The position numbers were made by a program, and so were the translations under genes. This document shows positions 9,001 through 16,628 of a stretch of DNA of 64,000 bases, piece by piece. The DNA is from Hymenobacter aranciens. GTDB taxonomy: Bacteria; Bacteroidota; Bacteroidia; Cytophagales; Hymenobacteraceae. The stretch spans positions 248,001 to 312,000 of the forward strand of contig NZ_JAUQSY010000004.1 of NCBI RefSeq assembly GCF_030580865.1, written 5' to 3'. The notes below the pieces were generated by a model. It was not told the origin of the DNA, searched no databases, and saw only the letters and a list, made by a program, of their open reading frames with translations. Every line of letters begins with the position of its first letter. The stretch's first letter is position 1.

Positions 9001-10726
9001 CATCAGCATCGCGGGCACCAACCTGAACGGCATTACCAGCATCACCTTCACCGGGCCCAGCGGGCCGCTGACGGTGACCACGGGCTTCGTGGGCAACGCG
9101 GGCGGCACCCTGCTCACGGGCGTGGTGGTGCCGGCCGGCGCCCTCACCGGGCCCGTGACCGTGACTGGCGCGGGCGGCACCAGCGCGGGCTTCGTGCTGC
9201 TGCTGCCGGGGCCGCGGCTGGAGGTGGCGCAGGGCGCCACCCCCTACCCCAGCGGTGGCCTAGCCTACGACTTCGGCCCGGTGCCGGTGGGCACCACTTC
9301 GGCCCCGGTCGCCTTCACCCTGAGCAACCCCGGCAGCACGCCACTGACGCTGACCAACGTGAGTGCCAGCTTCGACTTCGTGCTGAGCGGCGCGGTGCCT
9401 GCCACCGTGCCGGCCGGGGGCACGGCCACCGTGAGCGTGGCCTACGCCCCCACCCTGGCCGGGGCCCGGACGGGCACCCTCACCCTGACGTCGGCCCTGG
9501 GCGCCTATACCGTGAACTTGAGCGGCCGCGGCCTGCCCAACCCCACCGTCATCAGCCTCTCGCCGCCCGTCACGACGGTGGGCGCCACGGTTACCATCAC
9601 GGGCACCAACTTCGTGGTGGGCGGCACTACCGTTACCCTCAATGGCGTGCCGCTGACCGGTGTATCGGTGAGCCTCACGCAGGGCTCGCTCACGTTTGTG
9701 GTGCCGGCGGGGGCTACGTCGGGGCAGCTGGTGCTGAGCACTTCGGGCGGCACGGCCAGCGCGGGGCTGCTATGCATTTCGTATCCGCCCACGGCGGCGG
9801 CGGTGGCAGGCTGCGCGGGTTCGGCTCTCACCCTCACGGCCAGCGGGGCCCCGGCTTCGGGCGGTACCTACCAGTGGTTTGCCACGGCCAGCAGCACGGC
9901 GGTGCTGGGCACCGGGGCCACTTTTACCACCCCGCCTTTGAGCGCGGCTACCACCTATTACGTGGCTATCGACTTTGGCGCGGCGGGCACGGGCTGCCCC
10001 AACCCGCGCACGGCCGTGCCGGTGACGCTGACGGCGGTGCCCCGGCCGACCATCGCGGCGGGCGGCCCGCTCAGCTTCTGCGCCGGCGACAGCGTGCGCC
10101 TGACGGCCAGCGGGGCCGATACCTACGTGTGGAGCACCGGCGCCACCACGCCCAGCATCCGCGTGACGACGGGCGGCAGCTACACCGTGACCGGCACCAG
10201 CACGACCACGGGCTGCGCGGGCCAGTCGGCGACAGTGGCCGTGCTGGTGCAGGCCCTGCCCGCCACGCCCACTATCACCCAGGCCGCCGGCGGGCTGCTA
10301 AGTAGCAGCGCAGTCAGCGGCAACCAGTGGTACGTGGGCGGCGTGCTCATTCCGGGGGCCACGGGCGTGAACTTCCAGGCCCCGGCCAACGGCAGCTACT
10401 CGGTGACGACGACCTCGGCGGCGGGCTGCGTGTCGGCGGCTTCGGCGGCGGCGGTGGTGGTACTCACGGGCACGGCCGCTTCTTCTTTAGCCGAGGGCTT
10501 CGGGCTGTTCCCCAACCCGGCCCACCACGCGGCCACGGTGCTGCTGCCGGCCGGGCTGGGCGCGGCACGGCTGACGCTGCTCAATGCCCTGGGGCAGACG
10601 GTGCGCTCGGTGGCGGTGAGTGGCCAGCAGGTGGCGCTGGACCTGCGCGGGCTGGCGCCGGGCGTATATGCCGTGCAGCTGGCGGCGGGCGGCCAGCGGG
10701 CCACGCGGCGGCTGGTGGTGGAGTAG
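6062..10726 (+). CDS. Large SBBP-repeat T9SS protein with TIG, choice-of-anchor and Ig-like domains
   Basis: The 1554-aa product starts with a Sec signal peptide (cleaved after APAARA). About 950 residues of SBBP-type beta-propeller repeats follow: GxYVSGTF..., FAGTxLPGAG..DxFLVKYTDxG, GWAVSGGG, repeated roughly 15 times. After these come an IPT/TIG-like domain (PVITALTPGTSAPGATISI), a choice-of-anchor-D/ASPM-like domain (DFGPVPVGTTSAPVAFTL), a second TIG (VISLSPPVTTVGATVTI), Ig-like modules, and a T9SS sorting domain (FGLFPNPAHHAATV...RLVVE). It should be secreted and attached to the surface. Function is unknown; adhesion is a guess. The upstream ATG at 5921 lies within or before the previous terminator and adds no signal-like sequence, so 6062 is preferred. 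A similar protein is convergent to it. Confidence 0.85.
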   Translation: MQVFYSSFLEIRATLTRLAVLVAAITVGGLLAAPAARAQVPQWQQLIYDQYQPRGATSSTIRATAVDANGDVLVAGIFNFEVTFGTHRLASRANNELFVAKWRPSTSTWLWAIRDGGYNVTDVTGLALNGSSVYVSGTFTSNASSTFAGTALPGAGEADAFLVKYTDTGSTATGVWAVSGGGPVADAGRGVAVSGNSVYLTGSFSGTARFAGTSLVSAGSSDVFLVKYTDNGSSVALGWARRSGGTRIETSGAVAVSGNNVYITGDFVGQASIAGVTLRSTVRTGNIETRDLFLAKYTDAGTTAWVTQVGGTGEEYGHALLVQGSDIYLGGEFASTLTMGSTTLTAAGNQDALLARFSDTGSTATPVWAVRDGGGSADEVKFLALRGNELYSIGTFSPSTQPAPSVAGVALTSAGLLDVYVARYAADTGAGQWARSFGSTFNDEAYAVAPSATDLYIAFNNPSSVVAFGPNQTLLATMNAGVLGRLDPATGAWRDLRTPNKGGRSQVNAIAPDADGNLLVAGLFSGQLALGSTLLTNVGGGGQNDIFLGKWSPAANDWLWAVRGGGLGNDEATGVAVVGNRVYVAGTFASGQGCRIAGTNLPGAGSTDGFVAGYTDNGSSVSEDWAAGLGGSGDDLASSLAASASGVYVTGTYTGSATAAGVALPTSAGSTDIYLAKYTLAGAGGWAVRGGGTGGEWAGAVAANGNQVYLTASFDSQRAASFAGVVLPGAGSFDVVLAKYVDQGSTVADGWAVSAGGRNYERARALAVSGANVYLTGSFSSTFGTTVAGVALTGAGSDDLFVAKYVDQGSTVANGWARSGGGTGSDISTGIAVNGSYVYLSGTFLNGSQGNTATIAGSTITQIGETDVFLARFTDTGSAAADGWAVAGGSDEGQLNGPEGNDYAATVAVVGTNVYLGGQVSVPGGITFTPPLFNAQPPTFGTLTMERGAGSYPYFIARLNDAPEPVITALTPGTSAPGATISIAGTNLNGITSITFTGPSGPLTVTTGFVGNAGGTLLTGVVVPAGALTGPVTVTGAGGTSAGFVLLLPGPRLEVAQGATPYPSGGLAYDFGPVPVGTTSAPVAFTLSNPGSTPLTLTNVSASFDFVLSGAVPATVPAGGTATVSVAYAPTLAGARTGTLTLTSALGAYTVNLSGRGLPNPTVISLSPPVTTVGATVTITGTNFVVGGTTVTLNGVPLTGVSVSLTQGSLTFVVPAGATSGQLVLSTSGGTASAGLLCISYPPTAAAVAGCAGSALTLTASGAPASGGTYQWFATASSTAVLGTGATFTTPPLSAATTYYVAIDFGAAGTGCPNPRTAVPVTLTAVPRPTIAAGGPLSFCAGDSVRLTASGADTYVWSTGATTPSIRVTTGGSYTVTGTSTTTGCAGQSATVAVLVQALPATPTITQAAGGLLSSSAVSGNQWYVGGVLIPGATGVNFQAPANGSYSVTTTSAAGCVSAASAAAVVVLTGTAASSLAEGFGLFPNPAHHAATVLLPAGLGAARLTLLNALGQTVRSVAVSGQQVALDLRGLAPGVYAVQLAAGGQRATRRLVVE

Positions 10727-10747
10727 CATCCAAGTTGATTTAACGGC

Positions 10748-10784
10748 AAACGGCCGGTCCGCACGGGGTGCGGGCCGGCCGTTT
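10748..10784. terminator. Bidirectional terminator between convergent T9SS genes
   Basis: Long inverted repeat AAACGGCCGGTCCGCA / TGCGGGCCGGCCGTTT (one unpaired base) with T runs on both sides. It serves the gene ending at 10726 and probably the opposing one ending at 10837. It is sequence-related to the hairpin at 5933-5967. Confidence 0.75.
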
Positions 10785-10836
10785 TTGGTTTGGATTCACT
10801 TATTCAACTGCCAGCCCGGCCGCGGCCGCCAGGAGC

Positions 10837-13800
10837 TTACTCTACCATCAGACGCAGCACCTGGCCGCCGCTGGCACTACGTAGGAGGTAGAGCCCGGGC
10901 CCGAGATGAGCTGGCAGCGTGAGCTGGAGCGGCCCGTGGGCCGGCATGACGGCCTGAGTTAGCAGCTGTCCTACGGTATTGAGCAGTTGCACGGGCTGGC
11001 CGGGCGGCAGGCCCGCTATCTGTACTTGGCCGTGGGCCGGGTTGGGCCAGAGGCTTCCTGCGGTGCCCGCCGGGGCCTGGGTGCTGGTGAGCACCGTGCC
11101 CAGTTGGGCAATGAAGCCGCTGTAGCCACTGGTGCCGCTGCCCGGCACCGTGGAGGCTCCGATGGTGAGCGTTGGGCCATAGGTGGTACCCGTTACGTAC
11201 ACCACATTATCCCGGCCGAGGGCCACTCCGGCGCGGTCGAGTAGCCCCGCGCCATCCAATACGTACTGCCCGCCCGACACTACGTTGGTGTAGTTACCAG
11301 CAGCATCAAGCACGGCCAGCACCAGCGTGCCATATATCGTTGGCGGTAAAGTAAAACTGCCAAACACTGGCTGGCTGCTGGTAACTCCGGTGGTGACGTA
11401 GGCATTGTTCTGAGGGTCCAACGCAACATCGCTTCCCATATCTGCCTCATACTGCGTGGCTGGGCTGGTAGCTCCTCCCTTCACCACCCAGTCCCAGGCG
11501 CCGTTGGCGCCGATTTTAGCCACAAACAGGTTGCTGCTGGGGCAGCTTAAGCTAACGGGGCCGATGGTAGCGGTGCCACTGAAAGTGCCCACAACCCGCA
11601 GGTCGCCATTGGTATCGAGGGCAATGCCGGTGCCCTGGTCGGCGCCGGGGCCACCGCAGCTGCCGGCCCATTCCCAGGTGCCGGCCGAATCGAGCCGGGC
11701 GATGAAGGCGTCATTGGTGTAGCCCTGCGAGCCGGTGCCATTGTTAGCATTGAGCAGGGCAATGGGGCCGAAAGCGGCCGCCGGGCTGGAGAAATACCCC
11801 GTGAGGTAGGCCGTGCCGTTGGGCGCGACGGCGATGGCCGTGCCGGCATCGAACGGGGAGGAGCTGGTGGAGCCGCCGCGCACGGCCCAGCGCCAGGTGC
11901 CGGCCGTGCTGATTTTGGCGACGAATACCTTACGGCCGACGGGGCTGGCGGCCAGGACAACGGGCCCGAAAGCGGCCGTAGTGCCCGAGTAAAAGCCCGT
12001 GAGGTAGACATCCCCGCGGCTATCGACGGCTAGGCTGCGGCCCTCGTCGTTGCTGTCGTAGCTGTTGCCGCCGGCCTGCCGCGCCCACTGCCAGTTGCCG
12101 TTGGGGTCGAGCTTGGCTACTACGATATTGCTTTCGGTGTAGCTGTTGGGCACGCTGGTGGTGGTGAGGGTGGCGGGGCCGAAGGTGGCCGTGGGGCTGT
12201 TGAAGTCGCCGGTGAAGTACACGTTGCCGGCAGCATCCACGGCCACGTCGCGGCCCCGGTCGTCGAACTGGCCGCCTGCCCGCACGGCCCAGAGGTAGCG
12301 GCCGGCGGCATCGCGCTTGGCCACCACCACATCCGAATAGCCGGCGCTGCGCAGACTGATGGCGCCCAGGGTGATGGTGCGCTTGAAATACCCGGTGAGG
12401 TAGGTGTTGCCGGCCGCATCGCTGCCGATGGCGCTCAGCCGGCTTTCGCCGAAGCCAGTGGCGCTGCCCGCCCGCCGGAAGGTGCCGCTGGTATCGAGCT
12501 GGGCTACCAGCACGTCGCGCTCGCCCAGCAGCTGCAGGGGCAGCGGGCGGAAGGTAGCATCGTCGTTGCTGAGGTAGCCGGTCAGGCTCAGGGTGCCGCC
12601 GGGGCCGGTGGCAATGCTTTGGCTGTAGTCGCCGCTGTTGGTGGCCCAGTCCCAGGCGCCGGCCGCCGACAGCCGCGCCACGAAGGAATTGCCGGTGGTG
12701 GTCGAGAGCATGTGGGGGCCAAAGTAGGCAGGGTAGCCGTAGTAATAGCCCGCCACATAGATGTTGGCGTCGGCATCGAGGGTCAGGCCGCGCGCCTGGG
12801 TGTCGGTTTTCTGGATGCCCCCCATCGTGGTGGTGCCCCGGCCACCGGCTTTCAGGGCCCACTGCCAGGCCCCGGCAGGGCTGAGCCGGGCCACAAACAT
12901 ATCGTTGGTGGGTTGCAGGAAGGCAATGTTGTTGGGGTTGGAATTGGCGAGCGTGATGCTGCCCAGCTGCACGCTGCTGCCGGCAAAATGGCCCGCGATA
13001 ACCACATTGTCGTTGGCATCGACCGCCAGGGCGCTGCCGGCGCAGGTGTAGGCGCATTGGCTGCCGACGGCCCACTGCCAGCTCCCGCCGGTACTCAGCT
13101 TAGCCACCAGCAGGTTGGACTGCCCGCTCAGCGGCACGCTGATGGTGCCAAAGGTAGCCGTCGGGTACGCCGACAGGCCGGGCGTCGCGCCCAGCAGGTA
13201 CACGTTGTCGGCCGCGTCGAAGGCCAGGGCGGTGGCGGCGGTGCCGCCGGCCAGGGTGGCGCCCTGCCAGCTGCCGCTGCCATCAAGGCGGGCCACAAAG
13301 GCGCTGGCCGTGGGGGTGGCCGCCAGGGTGGTGGGCCCCAGGGTGGCGCTAACGATGACGCTACCGCCCACGGCAACGCGGGTGCCGGCGCGGTTCACGG
13401 CCACGCTGCGGCTGCGGCCGCCGGTGCCCTGCCGGGCCCATTGCCAGCTGCCGGCGGCACTAAGCCTGGCTACGAAGGCCCCGCCGCCCGGCAGAACGGT
13501 GCTGCCAAAGGTGGCGCCGGCCGCGCCCAGGGTGCCGGCCACGTACACGTTGTCGTTGGCGTCGAGGGCCACGTCGGCCAGCTCGTCGTTCGGGCTGGTG
13601 CCGATGGCCTGCGCCCAGAGCCAGCTGCCGGCCGGGCTCATCTTGGCCAGGAAGGTGCCGGGCTGGTTGGGGCGGCTCGTGAGCTGGGTGGAGCCAAACA
13701 CCAGGTCGCCCTGGAAGGCCCCGACCACGTAGGTATTGCCCTGCGAGTCGACGGCCAGCTGGTTGCCCTGCCCCCACCCGCCGCTGGCGCCTTCGCCAAA

Positions 13801-13914
13801 CCGCTCGGCCCGGGTGAAGGCCCCCTGCGCCCGGGCGGGCGGGGCCAGCAATACGCTCCAGATAGCCAGCAGGGCCCATAGCCAACGGCCGGCGGAAAGT
13901 ATACTTTTGCTCAT
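10837..13914 (-). CDS. SBBP-repeat T9SS protein
   Basis: This 1025-aa protein has a signal peptide (SILSAGRWLWALLAIWSVLL... cut after PPARAQ), then about 16 repeats of the type VAVDSQGNVYVTGxFxGTATFG...VAKLSPAGSWQWA, which belong to the SBBP beta-propeller family. The repeats come in the same order throughout, with no other domain visible. A T9SS C-terminal domain follows (SLWPNPAHGQVQI...GQVLRLMVE). The start at 13914 (MSKSILSAG) is chosen over an upstream ATG at 14001, because the extra 29 residues do not fit ahead of a signal peptide. It is convergent with the SBBP protein at 6062-10726. The propeller repeats resemble each other more in layout than in sequence. Role unknown. Confidence 0.87.
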   Translation of the reverse strand: MSKSILSAGRWLWALLAIWSVLLAPPARAQGAFTRAERFGEGASGGWGQGNQLAVDSQGNTYVVGAFQGDLVFGSTQLTSRPNQPGTFLAKMSPAGSWLWAQAIGTSPNDELADVALDANDNVYVAGTLGAAGATFGSTVLPGGGAFVARLSAAGSWQWARQGTGGRSRSVAVNRAGTRVAVGGSVIVSATLGPTTLAATPTASAFVARLDGSGSWQGATLAGGTAATALAFDAADNVYLLGATPGLSAYPTATFGTISVPLSGQSNLLVAKLSTGGSWQWAVGSQCAYTCAGSALAVDANDNVVIAGHFAGSSVQLGSITLANSNPNNIAFLQPTNDMFVARLSPAGAWQWALKAGGRGTTTMGGIQKTDTQARGLTLDADANIYVAGYYYGYPAYFGPHMLSTTTGNSFVARLSAAGAWDWATNSGDYSQSIATGPGGTLSLTGYLSNDDATFRPLPLQLLGERDVLVAQLDTSGTFRRAGSATGFGESRLSAIGSDAAGNTYLTGYFKRTITLGAISLRSAGYSDVVVAKRDAAGRYLWAVRAGGQFDDRGRDVAVDAAGNVYFTGDFNSPTATFGPATLTTTSVPNSYTESNIVVAKLDPNGNWQWARQAGGNSYDSNDEGRSLAVDSRGDVYLTGFYSGTTAAFGPVVLAASPVGRKVFVAKISTAGTWRWAVRGGSTSSSPFDAGTAIAVAPNGTAYLTGYFSSPAAAFGPIALLNANNGTGSQGYTNDAFIARLDSAGTWEWAGSCGGPGADQGTGIALDTNGDLRVVGTFSGTATIGPVSLSCPSSNLFVAKIGANGAWDWVVKGGATSPATQYEADMGSDVALDPQNNAYVTTGVTSSQPVFGSFTLPPTIYGTLVLAVLDAAGNYTNVVSGGQYVLDGAGLLDRAGVALGRDNVVYVTGTTYGPTLTIGASTVPGSGTSGYSGFIAQLGTVLTSTQAPAGTAGSLWPNPAHGQVQIAGLPPGQPVQLLNTVGQLLTQAVMPAHGPLQLTLPAHLGPGLYLLRSASGGQVLRLMVE

Positions 13915-14070
13915 GCGAAAAGCAGTGAAAGGATAAGTGCACAAGGTACTACAGGCGGGCCACAGTGAGGCTGCCCGGTGGCGGCCGGGCAGGCGCCGCA
14001 AACGGCGGGCTTACCATACTACGGTAACCGGCCGGCGCGCACGAGGGGCGGACCGGCCTTCTGGGTTTTG

Positions 14071-14301
14071 CTCGACTGCGTCCTGAAGGCGCTCGACTGT
14101 TCCTCGGGCGTGCTCGACTACGTCGCGGGGACGCTGGACGGCATCTTGGGTGTGCTGGACGGTGTCGCGAAGATGCTGGACTGCCTCCCGGACGGGCTGG
14201 ACGATGCCTCGGATGGGCTGGACAACCCCACGGGGGCGCTGGACGATGCCTCGGGCGGGCTGGACAAGGCCACGGGGACGCTGGACAGTTTTTTGGGGAG
14301 C
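14071..14301. repeat. Perfect-period 21-bp tandem array, 11 units
   Basis: Eleven consecutive 21-bp units with no insertion or deletion. Nearly every unit starts CTGGAC or CTCGAC, followed by a variable stretch and a GGG-rich end. Read on the plus strand each unit is a heptad LDxxxGx; read on the minus strand each is VQxxRxx, inside an open frame from 14406 to 14011 whose first 40 or so residues are not repetitive. There are no unique spacers, so it is not CRISPR. Coding heptads and a phased DNA site (21 bp is two helical turns) are both possible. The array ends 132 bp before the helical-protein gene at 14434. A second array of the same period stands next to a similar gene at 49692-49880. Confidence 0.9.
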
Positions 14302-14433
14302 AAAACCGGGGGTATTGCGCTGATTGGGGGTTTGTTTGCTGATTTGTGGGGTTGGAATAGCGGAGGGTAGGGAGAATATGGTAAGAACGTAGTACATTTC
14401 AGCCATCTATTCACCCTTACAACTGTTTACCTC

Positions 14434-15426
14434 ATGAACGCGAAAGAAACAGCCATCTATAACAGCGGCCACGATGTGGGCCTGGCGGTGGCCGATTACA
14501 CGAAAGAATTGAATGATTTTCCGCCGCTGAAGGCCGCCAATGTGACGCGGGGCGAGCTGGTGGACGCCATTAAGGACAAGACGGAAACGCAGGATACGAA
14601 CACGACGGCGGCGACGACGGACAAGGAGCTGCAGCGGGAGAAAATGGCGGTGGCGACGGATGTGCTGTCGGCGCGGGCGGTGGGCTATGCACTGGATACG
14701 AAGCAGCTGGGATTGAAGCAGGCGTTTACGCTGACGTATGCCGACGTGCGCTACGGCGATGCGGACGAGGATGTGAACCATGTGCGCGAGCTGGTGGCGA
14801 AGGTGCAGGCTTTGCCCCAAACGGTGCGCGAGCTGTACCGGCTGACGGATGCGGTGATTCAGGCCCCGGCTGATGCAGCCGATGATTTTGAGAAGGCGGA
14901 TGATACCAAGACCAGTGCCAAGGCGGCCCCGCGCCTGGCTACGCTGGCGCTGCCGGAATTGCTGCGGCAGCTAAGCGCCGTGCTGCTAGTGATGAAGAGC
15001 TTGATTAAGGGGCAGCGCACCGATACGGACAAGAACTTTCAATGGCCGGCGCTGCATGCGGCGTTCACGACGGCGAACAAGCGCCGGGTGGTGGCGTCGA
15101 AGAAGCGGCCCGTGGATACCAAGCCGCGCCTGGTGCGCACGCTGCCGCTGACGGTGGGCGATGGGCAGCCGGTGCGGCTGGCGAACACGAACTATGGGGC
15201 AGCTTACACGCTGACGGTGGAAAACCAGTCGGCCAACGACTTACTGCTGTGGATGGCGCAGAAAGACGGGGCCCAGACGACACCGGGCCTGTGCCCGGCC
15301 GGGGCCGTGACGGTGCTGATGCGGGCCGACATTGGGCCGGCGACGGCGCGGTACCTGACGGTGCAGTTTGTGGGCGAAAGCGGTGGGCAGGCGACGGTGC
15401 AGGTGCGGCGGGTGGTGACGGAGTAG
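14434..15426 (+). CDS. Helical protein of unknown function with C-terminal beta domain
   Basis: I do not recognise this 330-aa protein. It has no signal peptide. Residues 1-60 and 60-215 look mainly helical and highly charged (KELQREKMAVATDVLSARA, VRELVAKVQALPQTVREL, LRQLSAVLLVMKSLIKG). The last 85 residues look like a beta-sandwich (PVRLANTNYGAAYTLTVEN, ARYLTVQFVGE, VQVRRVVTE). The helical part has the same layout as the protein at 48773-49558, and both genes lie next to a 21-bp array; distant paralogy is inferred, not shown. Codon use is that of the host. A weak -7 box (TACATTTC, 14393) precedes it. Confidence 0.7.
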   Translation: MNAKETAIYNSGHDVGLAVADYTKELNDFPPLKAANVTRGELVDAIKDKTETQDTNTTAATTDKELQREKMAVATDVLSARAVGYALDTKQLGLKQAFTLTYADVRYGDADEDVNHVRELVAKVQALPQTVRELYRLTDAVIQAPADAADDFEKADDTKTSAKAAPRLATLALPELLRQLSAVLLVMKSLIKGQRTDTDKNFQWPALHAAFTTANKRRVVASKKRPVDTKPRLVRTLPLTVGDGQPVRLANTNYGAAYTLTVENQSANDLLLWMAQKDGAQTTPGLCPAGAVTVLMRADIGPATARYLTVQFVGESGGQATVQVRRVVTE

Positions 15427-15470
15427 ATTGAGGCACATACCTTAGCCTTCAATTTACAACAGGACTCATT

Positions 15471-16535
15471 ATGGAAGTCATCAAAAACTTCGGCATCCTA
15501 ACATCCATCGCATGGAATAGCAATGGTTGGACAAAAGACCCCAGCGCTGCAGACTTAGCCAAGGCGAAGTACGACTTTGTTAAGGAGAATGCGCACGAAC
15601 ACGAAAGCATCAATTTTGGTCATGAGATTTATCCGGCTGAAGAGGACGGCTCTTATATCGGTTATTCGCCTATACTGAACAGGACTCCGGATAAAGAGAA
15701 CTCCAAGTATGTCAGCGCAATTTTCTTTTTAAGCTCTGATTACCGCCATCAGAACAGAAAGTGCATTGTAGGCCTCTATGGCTTTCCTGAAATCGGCTGG
15801 GCGCAGCGCGAAGCGAAGCATCCCATTTTCAAGACTTATGATGGAGGAAACATTCGTGCTCATGTCGACAACATCATTTACTTTCAGAATCCAGTGGTCA
15901 TCGATGACCGAAGTGTCATCGATGATAAATTATTGCCAATAGGCAAGTTGATTTCGAAACAGGGTTTCAATTATCTGCATTCCGACAATGTATTCAATAT
16001 CTTGTTGGCAGCAGTCAGGCTAAATCCGGCTAATACCAAGCTGGCAACCTTAGTCAGAAAATTTCCGACAGACATTGACTTCTTCAACGAACTCATTGAT
16101 GGAGGAGAGGCTCATGATTTTCTTGAGAACAAGGAAGCAGACTCCCTTGCTGGCATAGCCGAATTGGAGAGGAAGATGCAAAAGCTACGTCCTCAAGTGA
16201 AGGAAAGAGTTTCGGCTTTCATCGAGAGAGGTGCCATTGCTGGCAAAGTTAAAAGCCTGACCGGCCATAAATGCCTGATGTGTGAAGCATTGGGCTTGAA
16301 TCCAATTGGCTTTTTAAAGCGAGATGGTGTTCCATACGTTGAAACGCATCACGTCACTCCCGTTTCAGGCCTTACTGTGGGTGGACTAGGTTTAGCCAAT
16401 ATTATTACTCTTTGTGCAAATCACCATCGACAGATGCACTATGGCAACACTGAGCTTATTAGTCAAACGAAAACCCTTTTTGTGTTTTCCATTGACGGCA
16501 GTAAAGTCGAAATAAGCAAAATACGGGTTTCGTAG
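15471..16535 (+). CDS. HNH endonuclease with unknown N-terminal domain
   Basis: The C-terminal 95 residues of this 354-aa protein form an HNH nuclease: CLMC near residue 270, ETHHVTP near 291, then LANIITLCANHHRQMHYG. The Cys pair, the double His and the final His are all present, as in McrA-like and orphan restriction nucleases. The first 200 residues (SIAWNSNGWTKDPS, KYVSAIFFLSSDYRH, RKCIVGLYGFPEIGW) match nothing I can name; a recognition domain for modified DNA is only a guess. The gene is clearly poorer in GC than its neighbours and rich in AT-ending codons, which points to recent transfer. It is single, with its own terminator and no methylase alongside. Confidence 0.82.
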   Translation: MEVIKNFGILTSIAWNSNGWTKDPSAADLAKAKYDFVKENAHEHESINFGHEIYPAEEDGSYIGYSPILNRTPDKENSKYVSAIFFLSSDYRHQNRKCIVGLYGFPEIGWAQREAKHPIFKTYDGGNIRAHVDNIIYFQNPVVIDDRSVIDDKLLPIGKLISKQGFNYLHSDNVFNILLAAVRLNPANTKLATLVRKFPTDIDFFNELIDGGEAHDFLENKEADSLAGIAELERKMQKLRPQVKERVSAFIERGAIAGKVKSLTGHKCLMCEALGLNPIGFLKRDGVPYVETHHVTPVSGLTVGGLGLANIITLCANHHRQMHYGNTELISQTKTLFVFSIDGSKVEISKIRVS

Positions 16536-16557
16536 TTTAATCTGCACACCGGAATGC

Positions 16558-16590
16558 AAGCCGGTTCGCATTACGCGAACCGGCTTTTTC
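16558..16590 (+). terminator. Hairpin terminator after the HNH gene
   Basis: Perfect 12-bp stem AAGCCGGTTCGC / GCGAACCGGCTT with a 5-nt loop, followed by TTT, 22 bp after the stop. Confidence 0.8.
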
Positions 16591-16628
16591 GTTAGCCCCC
16601 TTCCCTACTTTCCCGTAGCTTAGAACCT

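Noticed and set aside
12619..13881. 420-codon plus-strand open frame
   Set aside because: Antisense to the SBBP-repeat gene; Gly/Ala/Arg-rich shadow.
14071..14301. CRISPR array
   Set aside because: Units are contiguous 21-bp repeats with scattered substitutions; no constant repeat alternating with unique spacers and no cas genes.
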